Positions 24,301-31,787 are shown, counted from the stretch's first letter. The stretch: 64,000 bases of DNA from Gordonia sediminis (GCA_004193205.1 RZUM01000001.1:1-64000); one strand, 5' to 3'. Notes: a model not told the origin generated them from the letters alone. Made by a program: numbers and translations.

Positions 24301-25292
24301 TCCTCGAGCTGATGCGGACCCTCGGGGGTGTGCCGGTCGGCACCACCGTCGAGATCCCCATCGGCTCGGCGGCCGACCGCGACCTCGCGCAGCGCTGGTG
24401 TGAACGCAACGGCAACACCGTCGTGCGTGCCGACGTCGACGAGACCGGCGAGGGGACGCTCACCGTCCGACGTGGCCGACCACCCGATCCCGCCACCGTG
24501 ATCGGCGCCGACCGGTTGCCGGGAATGCGGTTGTGGCTCTACACCAACTTCCACTGCAACCTGTCCTGCGATTACTGCTGCGTCGCGTCGTCGCCCCGCG
24601 CGCCTCGTCGTGAACTCGGTGCGCAGCGGATCGCGCGGCTGATCCGCGAGGCCGCCGACTGGGGCGCCGCCGAACTGTTCCTCACCGGCGGTGAACCCTT
24701 CCTGCTGCCCGACATCGGCGAGATCATCGCCGACTGCGTCACGGTGCTGCCCACCACGGTCCTCACCAACGGAATGGTGTTCCGCGGGAGAGGATTACGC
24801 GCGCTCGAGGCACTTCCGCGCTCCGGGCTCGCCTTGCAGATCAGCCTCGACTCGTCGACGCCGGACCTACACGACTCGCATCGCGGCGCGGGCAGCTGGG
24901 AGCGGGCCGTCGCCGGTATCCGTCTGGCGATCTCGCTGGGTTTTCGGGTGCGTGTCGCCGCGACGATCGCCGACCCGGCCCCAGGCGAACTGGACAAGTT
25001 CCATACCTTCCTCGACGATCTCGGCATCGCCCGCGACGATCAGGTCATCCGGCCAATCGCGAAGGAGGGGGTCGCCGACGTCGGCCAGATGCTGTCTCGT
25101 GAATCGCTCGTCCCCGAGGTGACGGTGACCGCCGAGGGCGTCTACTGGCATCCGGTGACCGCGACCGACGAGCAAGCCCTCGTCACCCCGACGATCGAGC
25201 CGCTCACCCCGGCGCTGGAGACGATCAAACGCCAATTCGCCGAACAGTGGGCGCGGGCGTCGGAGTCCGCGTCGTTGTTCCCATGCGCCTGA
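24294..25292 (+). CDS. Radical SAM enzyme with TusA-like N-terminal domain
   Basis: A 332-residue fusion. Residues 1-60 (VILELMRTLGGVPVGTTVEI, then AQRWCERNGN) resemble the TusA/SirA sulfur-carrier fold, but the usual N-terminal Cys-Pro-x-Pro is missing and only the later Cys36 remains. Residues 80-290 form a radical SAM barrel with the [4Fe-4S] motif CNLSCDYC (Cys 88, 92, 95), the SAM motif GGEP (132-135) and QISLDSSTPDLHDSH. The chain ends FPCA, a conserved-looking terminal cysteine. ATG 24294 overlaps the previous stop; GTG 24297 is equally possible. It closes a four-gene operon. The reaction is unknown; sulfur insertion or peptide/small-molecule modification would fit. Confidence 0.8.
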   Translation: MVILELMRTLGGVPVGTTVEIPIGSAADRDLAQRWCERNGNTVVRADVDETGEGTLTVRRGRPPDPATVIGADRLPGMRLWLYTNFHCNLSCDYCCVASSPRAPRRELGAQRIARLIREAADWGAAELFLTGGEPFLLPDIGEIIADCVTVLPTTVLTNGMVFRGRGLRALEALPRSGLALQISLDSSTPDLHDSHRGAGSWERAVAGIRLAISLGFRVRVAATIADPAPGELDKFHTFLDDLGIARDDQVIRPIAKEGVADVGQMLSRESLVPEVTVTAEGVYWHPVTATDEQALVTPTIEPLTPALETIKRQFAEQWARASESASLFPCA

Positions 25293-25322
25293 CCGTGACC
25301 GCCTCCGCCGATCAGTCCCGCG

Positions 25323-26612
25323 TCAGCGGGATGCGGTGCGCTCCAAGGACTCCACCGCGTCGGTGATCAGCGCGAGGGGATCATACGAGTCGAACTCGGC
25401 GCGAAGGCTTTTCACGTTCGCGGCGATCCGGCCGCCGGAGAGGACGCGCTCGACGGCTGCGCGGATCTTACCGGGTTTCGGTCGCTCGGTACGCAGATCC
25501 ACACCGAGGCCGTTGTAGCCGATCCGGGCGTTGATGTCGTTCTTGCCCTCGCGCTTCCCGGCGCCGACGACCGGGACACCGTGGCGCAGCGCGGCCACCG
25601 TGCTGCCCCATCCGCCGTTGCTGACGAAGACGTCGACGTGCCCGAAGAGGGCCGAATAGGGCAAGTAGTCCTCGATCACGATGTTCGGTCCGGCGAACCG
25701 GTCGCGCAGCCGATCGGTGTTCGCCCCACCGGTGGTGGCCACCACGACGTACGGTCCGTCGCCGAGGGCCTCGAGAGTGGGTGCGATGAGCTTGTCCGGG
25801 TCGGTGTTGTCGATCGTCCCCTGGGACACGGCGACAACCGTGGTCTCGTGGTCGGTGATCACCGGCGGCAGGGGAGCGTCCGGCGGCAGAAGAGCACGGG
25901 CGGGCACCAGTGGACCGACGAACTGCGCGTTGCCGGGCGGCCGGTAGCCGGGGAACTCCAGGCTGGGGACACCGTCGAGGAACAACCGGGTGGCGCTGAC
26001 CACGGGCGCGTGCGGGAAGCCGTCGGACGGGATCGGTTCGACTCCGTGTCGGGCGAGAACGGCGTTGTAGTTCGTGATGCCGCGCTTCATCGTGGCGGTC
26101 AGCATGCCCTGCACCACGCGGTGCTGCGTGCGACCGACGATGGTCCGGGCGGGTCGCAGACCGAAGAACGGCGGGGGGCTACCCGGGCCGGGCAATACAG
26201 TGGTCAGGCCCGTCGCGAAGACCGGCACGCCCAGCCGCTCGGCAACGAGCTTTTCGGCATACATCGCCCCGTCACAGAAGAAGAGGTCGAAAGGGAATTC
26301 CTCGCGGATCTCGGTGATGTCGCCGAAGTGCTTCTCGACATTCCCGACGAAGAAGGTGTCGACGTCGAAAGAGATCAGTTTGGGACCCTTCATTCTGGCC
26401 CGCTCCGGGAACAGCGTGTTGATGTTCTCACCCGTCACCTCGACGGCGCGGCGATACGGAAACGACTGCAGGCCAAGGGCGTCGACTTTGCGTTTGTAGG
26501 CGGGACCGACATACCAGCGCACATCATGACCCCGGCTCGCGAGATGAGCCGCGACGCCGGTCAGCGGGTTGAAGTGGCCTTCGGCGGGAAGAGCGGCGAA
26601 CAGGATCTGCAT
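25323..26612 (-). CDS. Glycosyltransferase family 1 (UGT/MGT type)
   Basis: A 429-residue GT-B-fold glycosyltransferase. The N-lobe begins ILFAALPAEGHFNPLTGVA, the classic family-1 start with the acceptor-side His in EGHFNP. The C-lobe has the donor-binding region VDVFVSNGGWGSTVAALRHG, a variant of the usual THGG motif with S-N-G-G. Such enzymes transfer sugars from UDP donors to lipids, antibiotics or xenobiotics. ATG 26612 has GGAGGAC directly upstream. It is divergent from a tetR gene, with a shared operator of CTATAGTGA half-sites, so it is almost surely controlled by that repressor. Confidence 0.87.
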   Translation of the reverse strand: MQILFAALPAEGHFNPLTGVAAHLASRGHDVRWYVGPAYKRKVDALGLQSFPYRRAVEVTGENINTLFPERARMKGPKLISFDVDTFFVGNVEKHFGDITEIREEFPFDLFFCDGAMYAEKLVAERLGVPVFATGLTTVLPGPGSPPPFFGLRPARTIVGRTQHRVVQGMLTATMKRGITNYNAVLARHGVEPIPSDGFPHAPVVSATRLFLDGVPSLEFPGYRPPGNAQFVGPLVPARALLPPDAPLPPVITDHETTVVAVSQGTIDNTDPDKLIAPTLEALGDGPYVVVATTGGANTDRLRDRFAGPNIVIEDYLPYSALFGHVDVFVSNGGWGSTVAALRHGVPVVGAGKREGKNDINARIGYNGLGVDLRTERPKPGKIRAAVERVLSGGRIAANVKSLRAEFDSYDPLALITDAVESLERTASR

Positions 26613-26630
26613 GGCGTCCTCCAATGTTCA

Positions 26631-26675
26631 TCACTATAGTCCCGCTATAGTGAAAATAAAGCAAGACTATAGTGA
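26631..26675. promoter_or_regulatory. TetR operator: perfect inverted repeat plus third half-site
   Basis: TCACTATAG (26631-26639), five bases, CTATAGTGA (26645-26653) form a perfect 9-bp palindrome between the glycosyltransferase and its divergent tetR. A third copy of CTATAGTGA (26667-26675) lies just before the tetR ATG. Position and symmetry fit an autoregulated TetR operator controlling both genes. Confidence 0.75.
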
Positions 26676-26680
26676 GGAAC

Positions 26681-27352
26681 ATGGCGACCACGACCACCAG
26701 AACCGGGACACGAGCCGAGCGCGCTCTCGCCACACGACGACGAATGGTCGAGGCGGCGTACGAGACTTTCGCCGCCGAAGGGTTTCTCGGCACGACGATG
26801 GCCGCGGTGGCCAAGCGGGCAGGTGTCGCCGCCCCCACGATGTACTACACCTTCGGCACCAAGGTCGCCCTACTCGGCGAGACCCTCGGTGCCGCGATCG
26901 TGGGTTTCGGCCAATGGCGGGAACCACCGCCGGAACCGTTCGAGATCGCCGACCTCCTCCCCGTGCACAGCTGGTGGGCCGACCTGCTCACCGCCCCGAC
27001 CGCCCGCGACGCGCTCGGGGTCTTCGTCGCGCAGGGCACCGACATCCTGCAGCGCGTCGGTCCCCTGGTTCCCGCCCTGCACGGCGCAAGCGGCGATCCG
27101 GAGGGTCAGGAGATGACCCGGGTCAATGAGGAACGTCGCGTCGAGACCTACCGCGCCGTCGTCGACGTCATCGCCACCAAACCCCGGGGGTTGCGCCGCG
27201 GGATGACGGCGGAGACGGCGACCGACATCATGCTCGTCATCCTGAGCGCCGAGGCCTACCAGGGCTTCGCCGCCCGCGACTGGACCCACGAGCGGACGAA
27301 GCGTTACTTCACCTCGCTGCTGACCGAGCAGCTGTTGGCGACCGGCGACTGA
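26681..27352 (+). CDS. TetR/AcrR family regulator of the glycosyltransferase
   Basis: A 223-residue repressor. The N-terminal DNA-binding domain runs from RAERALATRRRMVEAAYETF to the recognition helix region AAVAKRAGVAAPTMYYTFG (about residues 45-63). The C-terminal ligand domain is helical and variable. ATG 26681 was chosen over GTG 26672 because GTGAGG then acts as the ribosome site; that site overlaps the third operator half-site, allowing tight autoregulation. Likely target is the divergent glycosyltransferase. Ligand unknown. Confidence 0.87.
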   Translation: MATTTTRTGTRAERALATRRRMVEAAYETFAAEGFLGTTMAAVAKRAGVAAPTMYYTFGTKVALLGETLGAAIVGFGQWREPPPEPFEIADLLPVHSWWADLLTAPTARDALGVFVAQGTDILQRVGPLVPALHGASGDPEGQEMTRVNEERRVETYRAVVDVIATKPRGLRRGMTAETATDIMLVILSAEAYQGFAARDWTHERTKRYFTSLLTEQLLATGD

Positions 27353-27384
27353 GCATCTGGTCCGGCAGTGCCCTACCCCTCCGA

Positions 27385-27966
27385 TCAGGCAAGCTGGCGC
27401 TGGAAGGCTGCGAGATGATTCTGCGATCCGCTGAGCAGACTCTCCAACACGGCGGTGACGTCGGCCGGAGCACCCGACATGGCCGCTTTCAGGTCGGCGA
27501 TATCCGTCTCCTCGATGGTGACGCCGACCTGGAAGGCCGCAGCCTGCGAGCGAGAACCCTCGGCCACGAGGCGGTCATACAGCGCCTGCAGGTCGGGGTC
27601 GGCGAACCGTCCCACCTGATCGATGCGCGGATCGTCGAAGCCGTAGGTGGGCAGCAGCGCTTCGACCTGCCGCTGATGACGCACTTCCGCGGACGCGATG
27701 TTGCTGAAGATGCGACTTCCCCACTGGTCGCCGAGCGTGACGTACACGTCGTGGGCCAGCTTCTCCTCTTCGATGAGATAACGGAGCTGGTCGGCGAGAG
27801 ATTCATCGGTGGCGGCCAGCACCACCGACTGCGAGATGACGCTCGAGGCCGCCGGGGTCGACACCGCGGTCGGTTGTTGGTCGGCCGTACAACCGGTGAG
27901 AGTGATCGTGGCAGCGAGTGCGGCCGACGCGGCCGCGGTGAGCACGGTACGACGTCTGGTCATCAT
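27385..27966 (-). CDS. DUF2202 ferritin-like lipoprotein
   Basis: A 193-residue exported lipoprotein. A short basic start (MMTRRRT), a hydrophobic stretch and the lipobox LTGC give a lipid-anchored cysteine at about residue 26. The mature part is a four-helix DUF2202 domain with candidate di-metal ligands in YLIEEEKLAHDVY, SAEVRHQRQVE, VTIEETDI and SQNHLAAF. Ferritin-like folds bind iron or other metals. AGAGAGGAG precedes the double ATG at 27963-27966. A CsoR-type palindrome lies 37 bases upstream, suggesting induction by copper or a similar metal, so a periplasmic metal-handling role is an attractive but unproved idea. Confidence 0.82.
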   Translation of the reverse strand: MMTRRRTVLTAAASAALAATITLTGCTADQQPTAVSTPAASSVISQSVVLAATDESLADQLRYLIEEEKLAHDVYVTLGDQWGSRIFSNIASAEVRHQRQVEALLPTYGFDDPRIDQVGRFADPDLQALYDRLVAEGSRSQAAAFQVGVTIEETDIADLKAAMSGAPADVTAVLESLLSGSQNHLAAFQRQLA

Positions 27967-28002
27967 GATCGGACTCCTCTCTGAGCTTCCACCTCCGATC
28001 TT

Positions 28003-28018
28003 ATACCCCAGGGGGTAT
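28003..28018 (-). promoter_or_regulatory. CsoR/RcnR-type operator overlapping a -10 box
   Basis: ATACCCCAGGGGGTAT has 7-bp arms ATACCCC/GGGGTAT around two central bases, the form of Cu(I)-sensor CsoR operators in actinobacteria. Read on the minus strand it runs into TATAAG, a good -10 element, so binding would block the DUF2202 promoter. No csoR gene is in the window. Confidence 0.65.
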
Positions 28019-28070
28019 CTAAACGGGCCAGTGGGCACACTGACAGAGTGCTCACAGCAGACTCGGAGGT

Positions 28071-28682
28071 CTAAGTCAGCCGCACCTCGATCCCGGCTCG
28101 CACACCGTCGAGCACGGCCGGATCGTCACGCAACAGGAAGGCGATGTCGGCGCCGGTGAGCATCGTGCTCAGCTCGCAGACCAGCTGATCGGGGTCGACA
28201 TCGCCGGGCAGCTCACCGGCCTCGACGGCGTGGCGGGCATTGTCGGCGAGCAGACGAACCCACGCGACCTGCTCGTCGGCGATCCGATCCCTGACCGGCC
28301 CCGGCCGCGTACTGACCTCCGAGGCAACGGAGGCGAAGAAACACCCGCCGGTGAAGACCCGTCGGGCCACATGATCGAGGTATCCCCGGCAGAGCGCCAG
28401 GAGCCGGTCGCGGCCGGGAGGTGCCGTCAGTGCGGGGACGACGACCTCTTCGATGAAGGTCTCTCGTGCGCGGTCGACGACGGCCAGTTGAAGGTCCTCC
28501 TTCGACCCGAACAGGCCGAACACCCCACTCTTGCTCATCCCGGTGACACCGGCGATGCGGGCCAGCGACAGCCCACCCAACCCCTCGACCGTGGCCAGGT
28601 CGGCAGCCACATCCAGGATCGCGTTGCGCGACCGCTCTCCGTCGGAGCGCACGCGTCGCTCCGCATTCTTCTGGGTCGACAC
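28071..28682 (-). CDS. TetR/AcrR family regulator divergent from OsmC gene
   Basis: A 203-residue repressor: HTH region SRNAILDVAADLATVEGLGG then LARIAGVTGMSKSGVFGLFG (about residues 40-59), and a C-terminal domain with CRGYLDHVARRVFTGGCFFA, common in the TetR subgroup that senses reactive electrophiles. GTG 28682 is the best start; no ribosome site is evident, so it may be leaderless. It faces an OsmC-like gene across two operator repeats and probably represses it. Confidence 0.85.
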   Translation of the reverse strand: MSTQKNAERRVRSDGERSRNAILDVAADLATVEGLGGLSLARIAGVTGMSKSGVFGLFGSKEDLQLAVVDRARETFIEEVVVPALTAPPGRDRLLALCRGYLDHVARRVFTGGCFFASVASEVSTRPGPVRDRIADEQVAWVRLLADNARHAVEAGELPGDVDPDQLVCELSTMLTGADIAFLLRDDPAVLDGVRAGIEVRLT

Positions 28683-28693
28683 ACTAGACAAGT

Positions 28694-28745
28694 TAGCACG
28701 CACGAGCGTACGGTCTAAATAAGCACGCACGATCGTTCCATCTAA
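28694..28745. promoter_or_regulatory. Two direct operator repeats between tetR and osmC-like gene
   Basis: A 24-base element starting AGCACGCACGA and ending TCTAA occurs at 28695-28718 and again at 28722-28745, 27 bases apart, with four differences. Each holds a small palindromic core, ACGAGCGT or ACGATCGT. The position between divergent promoters suggests a TetR operator bound by two dimers. Confidence 0.65.
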
Positions 28746-28772
28746 TCCAAGATCGTCACGGAAGGTTCGACC

Positions 28773-29309
28773 ATGACCACAGCCACACTCAGCGCCGCCC
28801 GGCGGCAGGCCCCGCTGCGCCGCGCCTTTGCCGACGACCCGACCAAGGCCATCTCGATCAAGCACGTCACGTCGGAAACCGCCACGCACACCGACGAATG
28901 GCACGGCCGGATCGTCGCCCCGGACTTCCCGGGAACGATCTGGGATTACGGCATCGACGCCAAGGTCGGCGGCGACGACGACCTGCCCAATCCAGGCCAC
29001 CTTCTCTGCGCCGCACTGGCCGCCTGTTTGGAGAGCACCACGCGGATCGTCGCCGACCACCTCGGGATCGAGATCGAGAACCTGACCGTGGACGTGGTGG
29101 GCGACGTCGACGTCCGGGGCTGCCTGGCCCTCGACCGCACCGTGCGTCCGGGCTTCCGACGGATCGACGCCGAGATCTCACTGCGCACCGCCCCCGGCAC
29201 CGATGACACCCTGGTCGAACTCCTGCTCGGTCAGGTCGACGCCCTGTGCGTCACCCTCGACACCATCCGCCACGGCGTCCAGGTCGATCTCACCTCGACG
29301 AGAGCTTAG
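28773..29309 (+). CDS. OsmC/Ohr family protein
   Basis: A 178-residue OsmC-fold protein. Members reduce organic hydroperoxides with a cysteine pair; here candidate cysteines lie in GHLLCAALAACLESTTRIVA (about residues 74-93), the family's conserved helix. The second classical position reads VRGCLAL. AAGG lies nine bases before ATG 28773. Divergent tetR control through the repeats at 28694-28745 fits a peroxide or electrophile response. It is followed by a strong terminator at 29363. Confidence 0.85.
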   Translation: MTTATLSAARRQAPLRRAFADDPTKAISIKHVTSETATHTDEWHGRIVAPDFPGTIWDYGIDAKVGGDDDLPNPGHLLCAALAACLESTTRIVADHLGIEIENLTVDVVGDVDVRGCLALDRTVRPGFRRIDAEISLRTAPGTDDTLVELLLGQVDALCVTLDTIRHGVQVDLTSTRA

Positions 29310-29645
29310 CCACCAGCAGGCGGCTTAGGGCACAGGTTTGGTTGTGCTGCTTGGTGTTTGACGGTCCCCGCCGAGTCTCCTAGCTGAGGCTTGGCGGGGA
29401 CCCTTTGTCGTATGCGAGCACGAAACGGTGCCACCCTGTCAGCCGTCCTCGTCCTCGTCAGCGCCTTTGTAGTCGCCTGTCATCGTCGTGCTTATTGAGA
29501 TCGTCGCGATGATGTGATCGTTGGGAACTAGTAGACGATGCATGGCTGCGACACGCTGCGATCGTCGTCGTTGTCGCAGGTCAGGGGAATATGGGCTATT
29601 TTGGCGTGTTGTACGATCTGGTAGACGGCTAGAAAGGAGAAGGCG
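29310..29645. other. Intergenic region at the left edge of the Fic segment
   Basis: This 336-base stretch carries the osmC terminator, then about 240 bases that are less GC-rich than the neighbours and rich in GATCGT/CGTCGT-type short repeats. No gene was recognised in it. It ends in a strong ribosome site (AAAGGAG) for the small antitoxin gene. A base-composition change here suggests the boundary of an acquired segment; no attachment-site duplication was found by eye. Confidence 0.5.
29363..29402 (+). terminator. Strong terminator after the osmC-like gene
   Basis: Perfect 10-bp stem GGTCCCCGCC/GGCGGGGACC with a 20-base interior that can pair further, followed by CTTTG. It lies 54 bases after the osmC-like stop. 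One of the clearest terminators in the window. Confidence 0.8.
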
Positions 29646-29831
29646 ATGACCACTGAGATGCGGAACCGTATCGCTGCTTGGCGTGCGCTGCCTGAAGCGG
29701 AGCGCACCCGCCGTCTCCGTGCCCAAGTTGTCGATGAGGTTGTCGGCAACATGGCGATGGAGGGGGAGCCTGTGTCGGCTGAGTGGACCCGCCGCGCCCG
29801 TGCGCGTCAGAGTGAGATCCTGTCGGCTTAG
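29646..29831 (+). CDS. VbhA-like antitoxin of the Fic module
   Basis: A 61-residue helical protein directly ahead of a Fic-domain gene, two bases from the TTG start proposed for it. The helix VVDEVVGNMAMEGEPVSAEW (residues 28-47) aligns by pattern with the inhibitory helix of class I Fic antitoxins, whose motif is (S/T)xxxE(G/N). Here it reads NMAMEG, keeping Glu39 and Gly40 but with Asn in place of Ser/Thr. The Glu would compete with the ATP gamma-phosphate in the toxin active site. A strong AAAGGAG ribosome site precedes the ATG. Confidence 0.78.
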   Translation: MTTEMRNRIAAWRALPEAERTRRLRAQVVDEVVGNMAMEGEPVSAEWTRRARARQSEILSA

Positions 29832-29832
29832 G

Positions 29833-30426
29833 TTGTCTAGCCCGGACTCGACCCGCGCGTTCGACACGCTTCAGGGCAAGCGCACCTATGAGGAAGTCAA
29901 CGACCTTTTGGCGGAGCCTTACGTCCTGCTGCTGGATGCTGTGGCCCGGGGTGTCTACGACGACCGGGTTCCTGACGCCGAGCTTCTGAAAGAGTTTCAT
30001 CGGGCGTTCGTGGAGCCGGTGATGCCCGGGATTGCCGGTGTCTGGCGGAGTGAGCCGGTGCAGGTTGGGTCGCATGTGCCGCCCGCGCCCCCGTACGTGG
30101 ATTCTGAGATCCGTCGTGCTTTCGACGACTTGCAGGCTCGCATCGAGTATGTGGGCGACGAGCCTGAGAAACAGGTGGAGGCGCTGGCGTTCGCTGAGGC
30201 GGCGATCCTGAATGTTCATCCGTTCAAGGACTTCAATGGGCGGGCGGCGCGGTGCATGGCTTGGTTTCTGGCGTCTCGGGTGTTTGTGTTGCCGGTTGCT
30301 CGGACGTGGGTGGAGGCTGGCACGCCGGAGATTGGCGAGTATCGGGATGCGTTGAGGGAGTTCGATGTTGCCCGCAATGTTGGCCCGTTGGCGGCGTTCT
30401 GGTTCGGGCATCGTCTAGGTGCTTGA
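29833..30426 (+). CDS. fic: Fic-domain toxin (AMP-transferase family)
   Basis: A protein of about 197 residues with the Fic active-site loop HPFKDFNGRAAR (residues 129-140) preceded by the family helix AEAAILNVHPF. The canonical motif is HxFx(D/E)GNGRxxR; here the Gly before Asn is Phe. The catalytic His, the Asp, Asn-Gly and both Arg are kept, so activity is plausible. Fic proteins transfer AMP or other nucleotides to target proteins such as gyrase. The start is uncertain: TTG 29833, two bases after the antitoxin stop, or GTG 29812 inside it. Codon use has many T-ending codons unlike neighbouring genes, suggesting transfer. Confidence 0.82.
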   Translation: MSSPDSTRAFDTLQGKRTYEEVNDLLAEPYVLLLDAVARGVYDDRVPDAELLKEFHRAFVEPVMPGIAGVWRSEPVQVGSHVPPAPPYVDSEIRRAFDDLQARIEYVGDEPEKQVEALAFAEAAILNVHPFKDFNGRAARCMAWFLASRVFVLPVARTWVEAGTPEIGEYRDALREFDVARNVGPLAAFWFGHRLGA

Positions 30427-30516
30427 CGGCGGCCTCTGCGAGGCTGAGCGCCAGGAGTGCGACGACGACTGCGTTGGTGAGCTGGGCCAGGCCAGTGCCG
30501 GTTGTGTCGGACGGTC

Positions 30517-31080
30517 TTAGTCGATGATTGCGGCGGCTGGGGGTACGATGTCCCAGAGTTGAAGCTCACCGCCTGGCGGGGACCAGTGGACCGCGAACCG
30601 TGGGCCCAGGTCGCGGCTGAGGTCGAAGTCTTCGGCAAGTGTGTCCATGCAGTGTTGCCGTGTGGCTTGCAGCCATCGGCGGCGCTCACTGTCGAGGTGG
30701 GTGAGCTGCATCGTGACGACAACGATCTGATCGTTGCTCAGGACGAATCCGTCTACGATTCCGGCGTCGAGCAGGTAGTTTGCGGCTGCGGTCTGCATCA
30801 ATGGCTTGTCGGGTTCCCCGATCATCACGCGAAACTCTGTCACTGTGTCGCGTCGCGTCGGCTTCGCGATCCACCGAACCCTGTGGGCGCTGTCCCACCC
30901 TGATCCTGGGCTGGACACCACGTCTTCAGTCGGCACCACGAAAGTGATCAGGTGCGTCCATCCGGGGACGAACGGCTCTGGTTTGGACCAGGCTGCGATG
31001 CGTCGATTGTCGGGGTCTGCTCGGGTGACGCGGTGCGCCAGCTCGTGGTCGGTCGATGACAGGTGATAGATGTACCTGCC
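30517..31080 (-). CDS. Unknown protein with no standard start codon for its full coding frame
   Basis: The first ATG/GTG in this frame is a GTG at 30939 (140 residues), but the protein-like frame clearly continues upstream to about 31080: RYIYHLSSTDHELAHRV, then IAAWSKPEPFVPGWTHLITF, then the GTG. Further residues include FRVMIGEPDKPLMQTAAANY. No ATG, GTG or TTG was found in frame upstream to beyond 31200; a CTG near 31057 is an option. So either a rare start is used or a small deletion or frameshift has removed the start. No family recognised. Coordinates mark the coding evidence, not a proven start. Confidence 0.55.
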   Translation of the reverse strand, partial: GRYIYHLSSTDHELAHRVTRADPDNRRIAAWSKPEPFVPGWTHLITFVVPTEDVVSSPGSGWDSAHRVRWIAKPTRRDTVTEFRVMIGEPDKPLMQTAAANYLLDAGIVDGFVLSNDQIVVVTMQLTHLDSERRRWLQATRQHCMDTLAEDFDLSRDLGPRFAVHWSPPGGELQLWDIVPPAAAIID

Positions 31081-31169
31081 GTTAGTGGGCCCGAATCTCC
31101 TCTCGCGAGGTCGCTGATTGTTGTGTTTACTTCCAAGTGACCCATCAGTTCCGCGCGAAAGGCACGCCC

Positions 31170-31787
31170 GTGGCCGGAGCCACCGACCCCGCGGACGCCG
31201 AATCCGACGGTGTCCTGCCGCTGCCCTCCCCCGTGGCCCTCTTGCGCCTGCTGAGCTGCGCCGTCACAACCGCGATTCTGCTGTTGACCTGGCGGGTCCA
31301 CCTCCCCCGCCACAACGTCGGGCACGAGATATCGTTCGCGGACGGCACCGTCGGGCGGGTGTACCGGGAGACCGTGCTTGACCTCGGCAAGGCGACCGAG
31401 CCGGTGACCCTGATCGTGGGATTTCGCCTCCGGTGGATCGGGTCGAACGGATTCGCCCACAGGCTCTTCCGCATCGAGAGCCTGCTGAACACACCATTGT
31501 TCGTCGGGTTCCCGGGCTTCGTGTCCAAACTGTGGATCGCCCACGACGGCAACAACGTCTACCGGGGTGTCTACGAGTGGGACCGCGAGGATCTGGCGCA
31601 CCGCTACGTGCGCGCCCTGTGGTGGCCGCTGGCCCTGGTCAGCGAACGCGCCAGCATCCGCTATCACGTCGTGCCGGGTTCACGACGCGATGCGACGCTG
31701 TCGGACATCAGACTTCGTCCCGGCGACCATCAGTGGTGGCATCCGCTCACCACAGATCCGCCACCGCAGGCGCGCAATATGGGGTGA
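31170..31787 (+). CDS. Unknown protein with one hydrophobic segment
   Basis: About 205 residues. One hydrophobic stretch (LLRLLSCAVTTAILLLTW) near the N-terminus may be a membrane anchor; the rest is soluble with aromatic-rich motifs WIAHDGNNVYRGVYEWD and YVRALWWPLALVSERASIRY. I do not recognise the family. GTG 31170 is preferred because GAAAGG lies about eight bases upstream; an in-frame ATG at 31137 lacks such a site. It is divergent from the start-less gene at 30517-31080. The FAD enzyme gene downstream is 78 bases away in the same direction. Confidence 0.7.
   Translation: MAGATDPADAESDGVLPLPSPVALLRLLSCAVTTAILLLTWRVHLPRHNVGHEISFADGTVGRVYRETVLDLGKATEPVTLIVGFRLRWIGSNGFAHRLFRIESLLNTPLFVGFPGFVSKLWIAHDGNNVYRGVYEWDREDLAHRYVRALWWPLALVSERASIRYHVVPGSRRDATLSDIRLRPGDHQWWHPLTTDPPPQARNMG

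Noticed and set aside
29404-29640. Short GATCGT/CGTCGT repeats considered as a CRISPR or attachment site
   Set aside because: Units are irregular and only 6-8 bases with no spacers, and no flanking duplication was found.
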